This document shows positions 1 through 17,331 of a stretch of DNA of 64,000 nucleotides, one piece after another; position 1 is the first letter of the stretch, and each line of letters opens with the position of its first letter. Made by a program: the position numbers and the translations under genes. Source of the stretch: Lagopus muta (taxonomy: Eukaryota > Chordata > Aves > Galliformes > Phasianidae); contig NC_064437.1 of NCBI RefSeq assembly GCF_023343835.1, positions 22,419,001 to 22,483,000 on the forward strand, read 5' to 3'. The notes under the pieces were generated by a model that had not been told where the DNA came from, did not search any database, and was given only the letters and a program-made list of their open reading frames with translations.

Positions 1-3000
1 TAACTTAAAGACATCAACTTTCTGCTTAAGTTAAAGTCTTAGCTCAGAGCAGCATACAGCCTTGTTTTACATTTCCCCCTTAAGTCTTACTTGGCAGCGT
101 TGTACACTGTACTGTGTTGTGGTACAATGAAATCTATCATTTCAGCAAAATAGCCATTGGAAAAAATTACTCACAACCTATCTGTACTCTGTGAACCACT
201 GCAAGCAGCTAAACAAACTGGCAAAATGCTTAACAAACAAGACAAAGCGTGAGCAAGATGAGTGACTGGTGCTCTGCTTTATTTCTACGCATTCTGTTAT
301 TCAAATGTTTTCAATATTGCAGAGAAGCTGCCCATTCATCTAGAGGATTCATTCATATGTTTTTCTTGTTCTGCATGTAACAGCAACTTGACAATATTAA
401 AGGGAATGGAAAGCTCGGACCCAAACTAATTCTGAAAAGAAGATTTACATTTGAGAAGCCGTTTTTAAATTATTCTGTGAAAATAGTACCATTTAATTGC
501 AACGGCAGAGGCTGGATTTTTAAAAGAATAAAGACACTTTTGTAATTTATGCAACTTTTAAAACCAAAGATCTGACAAATACAGCAAATTAAATACTCTG
601 TTAGAGAATTATATAACCAAAGAAAGGTAAATAAAGTTGTCCTGCTTTTAAAATTAAGTACTATGACATCAGTTGTGGAATAAATTGCTTAGCTAAGCTA
701 TCATGCTCAACAATGGCATAAAGGCAGAACACAGGCAACAGAAGAGAGGAGGAGAGCATGGAGCAAAGAGAGATTCAAGTATAAACTAAAGTTCACTCAG
801 TGATTGGAATGATGGGGAAAAAAAAGCCAACATGAGTAGAGAAAAGCAGAACATGGGAAAATATGGAAAAGCCAAACATCAGTGGAACCAACAGTAGTGC
901 TTCTGGTATGACAGCTACAAGTTAGGTACACGATTAAGAAGAACAGTATCTTCTAATGGAGAAAAATATTTTCCTAGTGTTTTTTCAGTTGGAGCCATTG
1001 TTAAAATACATTTCCAAAATGACTGGTGTTCTTCTTTAGCCAAGAACATACACTCTATCGGATAGCCTCTCAACATCCTGCTCCCACAATTATTGAACTG
1101 TGGTTTAAAGCAGCAAGTTACTTTACAGCCAGTTATTAGCAGCCATTGCATACTGGGCAGTTAAACCAGCCTCACTAACTTTGTATCTAATTTAGACTGA
1201 CCTTTAGACTTCTTTGAGCACAGAAAACTGCAAATTAAGCCCCTGTGTAATTAAGACCTACAAGCATCCCAAACCCTGCTCTCTCTTGCTATACAATTCC
1301 TGGCACAAAATCTTAATTCTTGGCAAAATCACAACTGTCTTGATTCATTATACAATGGTGACTAATTGTATTATATTTAGAAGCCTTCCATATTCTTAAG
1401 TGTATCACTGCAGTGAAAAAGCCTGCCCCTCTGATGTCCACCGCTTACAGCTCTTCATTATAGATGAACATTTTACTTCAGCTGTGCTGCCAACCATTAG
1501 ATCCTTTCCTTAACGGTAAAGTGCCTGAATATTATTAGATTATGTCTTAGACTAAGAATTATTAGGGAATCTCACTGAAATGACAGTCAAACTGAAAGCC
1601 TATTAATGGTGACATGTATCAGGAAACCTGCATTCGCCCAGCTGCACTTTTAGACTTTAAGTGTTTATTCTGAACTTCACCATTTTTAAATTCTTTCCTG
1701 TTCTATTTTACAGGTAAACTGCAGAGCACAATTACAGCCCCATTTTTTGTTTTATTAGTCCAAGCGTTCCTCCAATGCAAAAGATACTATCAAATTGAGA
1801 AAGTGATGTCTCCTCTTTAGTGAAAGGGCAGGTTACTGATGGTGTATTGAATTATCACCTAAATTTAACAATTTTGTCTCAGGTCTTGTTTAAAAAAAAA
1901 TTGGAGCATGTTATATTACACATTACAATTGCTGCCCATTCACGTGTTCAGGTACCATTTTAGGAATTACCAGTTTATAGGAGAAATGTGTATTATAGCA
2001 CATAAGTCATACTGTCCTCCTGAAATCCAGCATGCAGGCAGATAAAAAACCCATCAACTTTCTCCTATGGAAAAGAAAAATGCAGCATCATTCTTATGCC
2101 ACTTAACACAAGACAGTAACAACCCCAGAAAGAAGACAGCAGGAACAGGGGTCAGCACACCACAAAGTAAGCTGACAGCTGAAACACTTTGGTTCTCCCT
2201 CTGTGCAAACTTTAAAGGGGGAGCAGATGACAACAGGATCTCAACAGTGTTAGCTTTACATTGGACAGCCACCGCATAAAATATTACAGAATCACAGAAC
2301 TGTAGGGGTTGGAAGGGACCTCCAGAGATCATCGAGTCCAACCCCCCCTGCCAAAGCAGGTTCCCTACAGCAGAAATTCTAACAAGATTTTTCGATATGG
2401 AGTTAAGGAAAATATTTAGGGGCATATTATGTACTCCAGCACAGATAACTATACCTAGCATCAACAGATAGAGAGCTACATTTTCTATAAGTCCTACTGA
2501 AAAATTCACCTTCCCTGTACTTCAAGGAATCGTATTTTAAACCGGAACCACTTTCAACACCGCAATGCTACTGTAATTTCAGTCACTGTTAATAACTAAT
2601 GTTTTACCTGCAGTATATTTATGCAGTTAACTGCCAAAAGATACTTGAAATACCAGTTCAAGTTTCTCATTCCATATTTAGTCCAACACATTTCCTATTA
2701 CTTCACAAATACTACTTCAAATAAGAAAAAGTACTTGCAACAGATACTTAGCCATCAGTTATTTTCAACGCCTCTAGCTTAACAGGAAACATCTGATCAG
2801 TTGTTTGACTATTGTCTCATTTCAAACACACTACTACCAAAAATATTTCCCAAACCAGTGCATTTACTTGAAATAATTAACATGTAAGTATGTTCATTCC
2901 CTGTATTTATTATGTTTATTCAGCAAGGAGACTACAGTTGGTAGGAAGTTTTTCCACAGGAAAAGACCAATTTTTTTTTCTCCAAACTCAAAGTGTTATT

Positions 3001-4581
3001 TTGTTAGTTTTTTGTAGGAACACTTATTTCTGTGTGTTACCTGACCAGCTGGTGCTAGCAAAGTGTTCTTCAAGCATTCTAACAGAGCTGCATCGTAATA
3101 GCAGTGATAATCCAGAAGTAACTTGATTCATGTTCCCTGAAAACTAACACACCTACCATCCGCTCCTTAAGACATGGATTTAAAACAATTCTGTTGTTTC
3201 TTAGTGTCAGAAAAGGACTCCCTTACCATTTTCATTTGTTAAGGTAGAGTATAAGCCTGTAGCAGAATACCTTCAGAAACATGTAATCTCATTTTAGATA
3301 GCACCAAATAGATATCCATCCTACAGAACCGCAGCTTTGGATTTATAGTCAATATGTAGGAGGCATAATTAGAGGTATCAGAAGTATAATATGAGCTTGA
3401 ATTTTACAGTTAAAAGCTTGCTTTTTTAGGCAGAAAAATATGGTCTTACATGTCATTTACCACAGTTGGGTTATTTTTATAAACCATACTTATTTTCAAA
3501 TTAACATCAAATTCACTGTTTAAAATAGAATTATCACAAAAGAGGCCGACATAAAATGTCTGATGAGAAGTGATAAAACCATCAATGAAAAAAACTCTAA
3601 GACTGCGATCTCCTAAAGAGATCTTCTAACTTCCCCCCCCACACACATCTATAAACACATACACAGCATTTTAAATACATATACACACGAGTTGTTATCA
3701 GTCCCTGTTCCTAAGTGGTAAGATATTCACTAGCTTTTTCCTTCTTTCCTCACACTCTTACTATCAGAATGAAAAAAAGAAAAATCTAGCTTCAGTCACT
3801 TCCTAAACAAGATTTTGAGAACGAGGCAACTGTATATTTCATAAAAGTTATTAAGAATTGGTCACTATAAACTGGAGGTAGTTTTGAAAAGCATTAGATT
3901 AAATTAATTTAAGAAATCAGAAGTAGTGTTCATCTACAAAAAGACTGTAAAAATGAAGTATTTGCATCAAGAAGATTATTTACGTGTCATTGAATACATT
4001 CTTTTGAAGAAAATGTGGTTATTTGTTTCTGGTTGTTGCCATTCAGCTTTCAAGAGTAGGCTAAGATGCATGCACTTGCTGATCTTCCTCACTGAAAAGC
4101 ATGCTGCTGCTGCCTGAAGTCACAGCAAGCTCTGAATGTGGTTTCCCAGACATTTCCAGGCCTAGCAAGTCTGTAAAATTTTCTCTGAAGCACACAAACT
4201 CTAACACGGTGCTTCTGAAACTGCAGAAACTACTCCTCTCTTAGAACTTTTTTTTTTTTTCTTAGAAATCCAGATATCCCTGCTAGAAGATTTAGCATGG
4301 GCTCTTCCCCTTTCAGGTTTATCAGTGTGAAATTTCACTGGGTAACGTTTATACTTCACAGTTGCGCGGTCTTACCTGTGCCAGAAAATGGGTTTTTGTA
4401 GACCCAAAGTATGACAATGGAAACTGTTGAAGCTTAGGAATTTGCTAAAAATACCTAAATTTTAAAAAGGCCCAAAGAAAAAAAAAAACAAACACACTCA
4501 ACTAACCTGCTGTTAAACTGACACTATTAAAAAGCTAAAACCACTTTTCTTTCCTGCCCCATCCTAGGAATAATTCATCAA
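1..4581. other. Sequence downstream of RO60, no exon recognised
   Basis: AT-rich sequence without a long conserved reading frame. It may include an extended RO60 3' UTR. GLRX2 is expected further left from conserved gene order, but none of its exons is recognisable here. The only clear element is a CR1 tail near 2283-2375. Short A/T and AC-rich simple tracts occur, for example at 3634-3665. Confidence 0.6.
2283..2375 (-). mobile_element. CR1 LINE 3'-end fragment
   Basis: Contains the CR1 tail core (GGTTGGAAGGGACCTCCAGA, then ATCATCGAGTCCAACC) in reverse orientation, so the element lies on the minus strand with its 3' end at the left. Severely 5'-truncated, as is usual for CR1. Confidence 0.85.
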
Positions 4582-4715
4582 TTTATTCTTGTAAACAACC
4601 ATCACGCAGCAGTGGGGGGAAAACATCTCCGTGTTCATGATCTATTATAAATGAAATTAAATTACATGTTGTGTAACCCCGTAACTTTTAGCAAACTTCC
4701 CACCGTTACTTTAAT
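4582..4715 (-). terminator. Candidate RO60 poly(A) signals
   Basis: On the minus strand, an ATTAAA lies at 4715-4710 and an AATAAA at 4587-4582, about 190 and 320 bases after the RO60 stop codon. Either would give a short 3' UTR. More distal signals further left would give a longer one. Usage cannot be decided from sequence. Confidence 0.45.
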
Positions 4716-4905
4716 TTGTGCACAACAGGAAAAAGGAGAAAAGTGATTTATCATCTGCTTTTCTTGCTTTCCCCTCACAAAAAGGTAACATTTTTGATAT
4801 GTATATTATGTGCCATATTCTAATAAAGTACATTTGGCCAGGGGTTCCCAGGGTTAAGTCTGTTGCCAGCAATGGACCCACAGGGAAGAACAGACGCCTA
4901 GAAAA

Positions 4906-11583
<6,678 letters not shown>

Positions 11584-11885
11584 TGTTTGCACTTCCAAGA
11601 GGTCTGCTGAAAGAATGGTAATGTTCATTTAAAACTACTACAAAAGCTTTCCGACTATATCCTTTTCTCAGTTCTAACTTAAGTACATATATCAGATCTA
11701 TACACCTTGCCTTTTTTCTTCATAAGCTTATTACAAGTATGCTCTAAGCGTGCAATAACTAAACCCAATGAGAGATTGGGAATTTTCTCCCTACCTCGCA
11801 AGTTACAATAACAATGAATTAATTCCCTTAATTAGTAGTAGTTTCACTAGGAACTACTTTATGCCAACCAGTGGTATAGAGAAAA

Positions 11886-12145
11886 ATCACATAATCACAG
11901 ACTGGCCACGGTTGGAAGGGACCTCAAGGATCATGAATCTCCAACCCCCCCACCACAGGCAGGGCCACCAACCTCCCCATTTAATCTACACCAGGCTGCC
12001 CAGGGCCCCATCCAACCTGGCTTTGAACACCTCCAGGGATGGGACATCCACAACCTCTCTGGGCAGCTGTTCCAGCACCTCACCACTCTCTTAGTGAAGA
12101 GCTTTACTTTTAAAACAGTGGTCACGTCACTTTTCTTTGCCACAA
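11886..12145 (-). mobile_element. CR1 LINE 3'-end fragment
   Basis: Reverse-orientation CR1 tail. Its 3' end at the left is an ATCACATAATCACAGA unit, then GGTTGGAAGGGACCTCAAGG and the block complementary to GGCAGCCTGGTGTAGATTAA, and on to the CACCACTCTC segment. It is sense relative to RO60 and lies about 280 bases upstream of the exon 2 acceptor. Confidence 0.9.
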
Positions 12146-12696
12146 ATATGTTACACTACTTTTCTAAGTAGGTTTTTGGTTTGCATGCTGAATTTGGACA
12201 AAATTGGGATCTTGTTCCACTCCATTTCGCAGAAGGATGATAGAACTCACCAAGTAAAGAAACACAATGCTAAAATAAAGTAAAATGCTAGAAGAATATT
12301 TAATCAGAAGATTGAGAATTTAAATACAGTGGGTTTCAGTGAGGCTTTTTACACAATAGCTTCTTAACAACTGACAGTAGCTCAAGAAAAAGAAAATGAA
12401 ACTATATTAGAAGCTCAAATAGTCTGCTGCATCAAATGAAACCTAAAAAAACACAGAAATTCTCTACTGCTTTACATTTTTAGTAAAAAGGAAAGAAAGC
12501 ACCGTGAGAATTCAATCCTTCAGTTCTTCATATACTCCTGAGTTTCAAGAATTCCACAGAAGTATCTGTATGCAACAATACTGTTCTTACTTGAAGAACA
12601 TTAGGATGGTAATATTCAGCCCATAATATGGAAACTGAAATAAGCATAAGTAGAATTCAGTCAGCAGGGTAACGAGGAAAAAAAAAAACACTTTAT

Positions 12697-12768
12697 AACC
12701 TCCATTTTCATCAATCAGTCTTATTAAAGCTGCTGCATTCTAAAGTCCACCTCTGCTCCTTGACACAG
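12697..12768 (-). pseudogene. Partial copy of RO60 exon 2 inside RO60 intron 1
   Basis: This stretch aligns in the same orientation to coding positions 11373-11446 of RO60. By eye about 63 of 74 aligned positions are identical, with two one-base deletions. The core ATTAAAGCTGCTGCATT and CCTCTGCTCCTTGAC blocks are exact. The deletions shift the frame and stops follow, so it is not a usable exon. The match covers only a slice of the exon, with no splice site at either edge, so it is neither a whole-exon duplication nor a processed pseudogene. A CR1 tail begins about 20 bases to its right. Confidence 0.8.
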
Positions 12769-12788
12769 CACACGCCTCCATGGTCAAC

Positions 12789-12840
12789 TATCATAGAATC
12801 ACAGATCTTAAAGATCAGCCTGATCCAGACATCACTATCA
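12789..12840 (-). mobile_element. Short, degraded CR1 tail
   Basis: Has the ATCATAGAATCACAGA end unit followed by a weakly matching AAAGATCAGCCTGATCCAGA segment. Short, so less certain than the others. Confidence 0.5.
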
Positions 12841-13389
12841 TCACTGTTCCCAAAACATTCACGAAACAACAATAAATACAGTTTCCTCAGTTCTCATCTA
12901 ACAATAAAAAGACATTAAATAGCTCAGTTACCATGCTACATACACATAGAGCAACCTAATCTCTACATAAAGCATGCACCCACAAGTGGCATTTCCAAGA
13001 AATCCATTTACCCATCTTTAGGTATGGCACATAGCTGCCTTTGATGCACTTTTCTAGACGATGATGAATGTAATTATTTTATCAGGGTAAGTAAGCATAA
13101 AGAAATACCACTAACAGAGAAAGAACTTTTCTTCTCAATAGAGATAAGTAAAATATTACACAGTGATTTATGACTTCCCTTACTTCAAGGGAATTACCCT
13201 TCCTCCATTCTTGCCTACCTACAGTGATATGCTACCTATATCCAGAATTAAAAAAAAAAACAAACAACTATCAGCAGCCCCCACCACATTCTATAGGCTA
13301 CTAAAATAATAAAAATGAAATTTAAATGAGATAAAAGTTGAGCTCTTAATTTAAAAAAGTATAATAACAATAAACACATGCATCTTCAC

Positions 13390-13564
13390 TATACAGCCCC
13401 CAGTGAAGGTCAGCCCTTAAATGAGCTCTAAGAGAGGTGCAGCCAGGCTCCACCCCTTCTGCTCACACAGCTGGACTGCCTTCACCTGTGCTCCCAGGGC
13501 TGACCAGGACCTTTTCCCAGGTGTTCAATCAGTGCTTCAGGCCTGACTCAACAGTTCCCATACA
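13390..13564 (-). mobile_element. LTR fragment related to the 20.6-20.9 kb LTR
   Basis: Read on the minus strand from 13564, it opens with TGTATGGGAACTGTTGAGTC, nearly the same as the LTR edge at 20898, and shares the GAGCACAGGTGAAGGCA block. No polypurine tract lies outside its 5' edge, so it is a solo or truncated LTR rather than the 3' end of an element. The inner boundary is uncertain, and no matching target-site duplication was found. Confidence 0.75.
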
Positions 13565-14646
13565 GTAATATTTTGTAAAGACAAAACAAAAAAGACCCAA
13601 ACAAAAATCCAAAAATCCCAGTCAGAGTGCATTAATACATTTTTCAGGGGAAATAAGCCAACAAACCAAAAAAAACAACTAAACAAAACACACACACACA
13701 AAAAAAAAATCAAACAAAAAAAGAACTCCCAGCTACATTAACAGGTAATGGAAAAACACCATTACCCTCAAGTATAACTAAGAACAGGAAGCATACAGGA
13801 TTCTGCATGAATAACTAGATCTCCACATAGATGAACTCTATGAAATAATTTCTTGTTGCAGCTTCCATATCTGTGCCATAATGTACATTACAGTAAAAAA
13901 AGGCAAGTAAGAAAAGTCTTCTCACCCACTGATGGGTTACCAAGGCTTATAATGAACTGGAAGGGCCACATCTCCAGTTAAACAAAACACTTATAATCTC
14001 ACAGATTATAACATTTATCCAAAAAGATTGTATTAGATAAATATAAACACAATTCCTTAATTTTTTTTAATTTTTTCCTATGTTTTCAACTTGCATTGGT
14101 GCCATTTAAATACTGTAGCAGAAATGCTAAGTCACAGCTTGAAGCAATGATTGAGCACCTGCTAGGAAGGCAGGACCAAGCCAGGGAAGCTCAGGTGTGT
14201 GCAATGAACCTGAGTGATGGAAGGGCTGGAGCCAGGAGCCAGCCCGTACCATGACCTCACCACTTGCAGTGGAAAACTTCCTCTTATCATCATTTGCCTC
14301 TTTTGGCACTTAAGATGCCTATGGAGGCTGCTGAATCTCCAGGCTAGGTCACCAAGAATAGAGGTTATATGATTTCATGTTTAATTCCTACAGACCACGT
14401 ATAAACATGTAGAGATCCCTTTAGATCCGAGCAATTGTCTTGAAAGAACCAGGGCTATTGCTTATTTCAAAGCGCTCAAACTGAGCTGCTTTTGGTATTT
14501 CAGTGACACTTATTTCCTTTGGATCAGTCTTTGGCATGTGAGCCACAGCTCTAGTTAACAATTTTCTCAATAAAGGGGCATATTTGCAGTAAATCTTATT
14601 CCTACCATTCAAACTGCAGAGGCTGGGATTTCCCTCTGTTATACTT

Positions 14647-14738
14647 ACTGCAGAATTGCAGAACTGTACAGGTTGGAAAGGACTTCTGAAGATGATTTAG
14701 TCCAACCCCCTGCTACAGCAGGTCCCATAGAGTAGGTT
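14647..14738 (-). mobile_element. CR1 LINE 3'-end fragment
   Basis: Reverse-orientation CR1 tail: a degraded end unit, GGTTGGAAAGGACTTCTGAA, TTTAGTCCAACCCCCTGC and the ACAGCAGGTCCCATAG block. Confidence 0.85.
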
Positions 14739-16750
14739 TCATAGGAAAGCACAAGCTAACAATGTGCTATTACATCAGCACTTGGTGTAAAAGGCAAGCC
14801 TACTGCAGAGATTGCCACCAGTTTGTATTTTATCCAAACCAGAACAGCAAAAAACAGTCTCTAGTTTCAGAGAGGAAATAGTTCACAGAAGGTAAATAAC
14901 TTTGGAGACAGTAAATTTGCAAATTTTATTTTTCCAAATCACCAGTACAAAAGAAAATCACTGATCAATAGAAGGTGATGGAGACCCAGGCTGGTGACTG
15001 AATGCACACACCAATGGATTGTGGGGTTCCTGAGCAAGGGGACATAGCAAGCAGAGGTGAGTGCTGCAGGGACTCGGCCCTGGGACAGTGAGTGGGGAGT
15101 AGGACCAGGGAGGGTTTGTTCACAGGAGGCTGGCAATCACTGCTGCCTGCCTCTTGGGCAGAGAGTGACCACAGCTTCTCTCTCTTCTGCAGCCTGTGAT
15201 ACCTACCTGCTGCAGTGCCAGTGAGCACACTCAGGTTATGGCCTGCAGAACCTGTCCTCCTGGCTCCAGAGCTGCCTTGGGGGACTTAAAAGAGCAGTTC
15301 AAATCAACAGAATGTCGTGGATCCTAACACAAATTGTCAGTGTTTTTTAAAAGCCCTTCCTTATTCAGCATTGAACTACTTAAATCATACTGGCTGCTTC
15401 TTAATCCTATTTAGTATTTCAGAGTACCAAGCTCCCAAAGCTACTCCATCTTGCTATCTAGTCCCTATCCTCTGCCCACACTTCATTGTTAGTTTCTTCC
15501 TTTCACATCTCCAAAACACAGACAAATATCATTCCTGCAGATGACTAAATGCAAATATGCATTGAATGGGTGCTTTACCAAAACCCTACTATTGCTTCTG
15601 AGCTGTAACAATGAATGTGAATTTCAAGCCCTGATGGAAAATTCAGCAGTACTATTTTGGCTCTGGAATATTCCCAGCTTCTGAGTTACATGAATGCAAT
15701 CAGCAATGTGAAAAGCCTTAAGTCACAGACTAAATATAACAAAAGAAATGAATGAATGAGTATTGGTATGAACCTGCCCAGTTTGAACATGTTCCCACTA
15801 ACAGGAGAAATATTACCAGTGAATATCCATGATCAACACTGAGATGTTGAAATTAAACTATTAGTTTTAGAAAATAATTGCTATAAATTCATTTCACTTC
15901 CATAGTTTTAACCATTTGTAAATGTAACTTCTTCATGGAGTTTATCAAAAGAAAAAATATAATCTACCATACTGTCTTCTAGAGAGGAAAGTAAAAACAA
16001 CAGTAAAGGAATGTATATATTTCAAGCACAACATAAATTAACCTGTAAGCAAAATATGGTTTTGCCTGGCATGTAGCAGCCCATATGGAGCTTAAGTACT
16101 GAGGAGTACATTGATACCCATATTTACCCTAACACAATTGAGTTCACAAGCTGATCTCTACCACATTTTCTATGACTGCTACAAATTACTGCTGGTTTTC
16201 TTAAGACATGCTATACAATGCAAGTTTCAGTTACATGTGAAAATAATCCATCTGGAGCAGAAAGCTTTAATAGAACCATAGGTTTTTAGGCTGATGATGA
16301 AACAAACTTTGCAGTGAAAACATGGAGTTTGACTGAGTTTGATGCTTTATTAAAAGAAAAAAAAAAGCCTATAAAGTTTAAAGCCAACATTTAAAATTGT
16401 CCTCAAAATCCAGATATGCTCTCTGGGAGAAACCACGTTAATTCCCCCCCTTCCCCCTTTCAGTAACGTGAGGTCAGCTGTGGAGCTCAGCACTCCTAAA
16501 GCACAGCAGAGCCCTGACAGCAACGTGAGTGCTTTTGATCCGAATCAAGCATTGCTATCTAAAGGGGAACGTTAACAGCCCGTGACCCAGATGACCAATG
16601 GAGAGCCCTGCAGCCGACACCAGACTACTTGGGCCCTGCAGGACCCACCGGGAGCCCGCAGCCCGCCCCGTGTGCGAGCGCACGGCGCAGCAACCCTCAG
16701 CCTCCCGCCCACCGCGCCACAGCCGCCCCGGGCCGGCCGCTGCCACTTGC

Positions 16751-17040
16751 CTTCGATGCCGCGGGGCGTGGCCCGCCCGGGCCAGCACGACCTCCGACCC
16801 CGAGCAGCGGCGCGGTCCCGAGGCGGATCCCTTCGAGCGAAGGAATGCGAAGGGCCCGACGGAGCCGGGGGCGGCGGAGCCGGTCGTGAGCGCTCGGAGC
16901 GGCCCCAGGCGGGTCCCACACCCCCACACGCGGCCCCGCCCGCCGGCGTCCTGACAGCATCCCCGAGACCCGGATGGAGCCGCGCCCTCCGCCCCGCGCC
17001 GCCGCGCTCAGTGCCCGGATGGAGACGGAAACGCTCGTGC
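16751..17040 (-). other. RO60: Probable RO60 non-coding first exon with a GC donor
   Basis: RO60 exon 2 begins with an acceptor only 23 bases before its ATG, so an upstream non-coding exon must exist. On the minus strand the best donor in the island is AAG|GCAAGT, with the exon ending at 16751 and GC at 16750-16749. It fits the strong consensus required of GC-AG introns. The 5' edge given is only an outer guess. Confidence 0.4.
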
Positions 17041-17133
17041 TCGCCGCCGCTCTGACCCGGAAGTGGTTTCTGCTGCTGACCCGGAACCGCTCGTCGCGTT
17101 CGCTTCCCGCTCCCGCCCTGCCTCACCATAGAG

Positions 17134-17202
17134 ATGCCAGGTGCGGCGCGTGTCGCGGGGCCTGCCGGGAAGGGAGTGGCGCGTCTCGGCCTCGCGGCGT
17201 AG
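17134..17202 (+). other. Possible upstream ORF in the UCHL5 leader
   Basis: An ATG at 17134 opens a 22-codon frame ending in TAG at 17200-17202, 47 bases before the UCHL5 start. Its context (G at -3, C at +4) is moderate, while the main start has an ideal one. It matters only if transcription begins upstream of 17134. Confidence 0.35.
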
Positions 17203-17249
17203 CCGGCCGGCGGCACCTACCGCCCGAGGGCAGCGCGCGGGCTGCCGCC

Positions 17250-17331
17250 ATGGCGGGAGGCAGCAGCGCCGGGGAGTGGTGCCTCATGGAGAGCGACCCG
17301 GGCGTCTTCACGGAACTCATCAAGGGCTTCG
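17250..17331 (+). CDS. UCHL5: UCHL5 exon 1 (residues 1-27)
   Basis: Starts in an optimal GCCGCCATGG context and encodes [20 protein letters not shown] and on to KGF, plus one base of Gly28. The donor GTGAGG follows at 17332. [16 protein letters not shown] is the conserved UCH37 N-terminus; the short run before it is variable. Confidence 0.96.

Larger units (their letters stand above)
11607..16750 (-). other. RO60 intron 1 (5' UTR to first coding exon)
   Basis: About 5.1 kb if the candidate donor at 16750 is right. It contains CR1 tails (11886-12145, 12789-12840, 14647-14738), a 72-base partial copy of RO60 exon 2 (12697-12768), an LTR fragment (about 13390-13564) and A-rich simple tracts near 13650-13720. 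14.8-16.4 kb holds no recognised element. Confidence 0.6.

Noticed and set aside
2054..2509. 151-codon open frame on the minus strand
   Set aside because: It crosses a CR1 tail, has no recognisable domain, and is consistent with chance.
1..4900. GLRX2 expected by gene order
   Set aside because: No glutaredoxin motif (CxxC active site with flanking strands) was seen in any frame; the gene probably lies left of the window.
13449..13462. Sequence like the polypurine tract inside the 13.4 kb LTR fragment
   Set aside because: It resembles the tract at 20899-20910 but lies about 100 bases inside the LTR rather than at its edge, so it is probably a coincidental GA-rich stretch.
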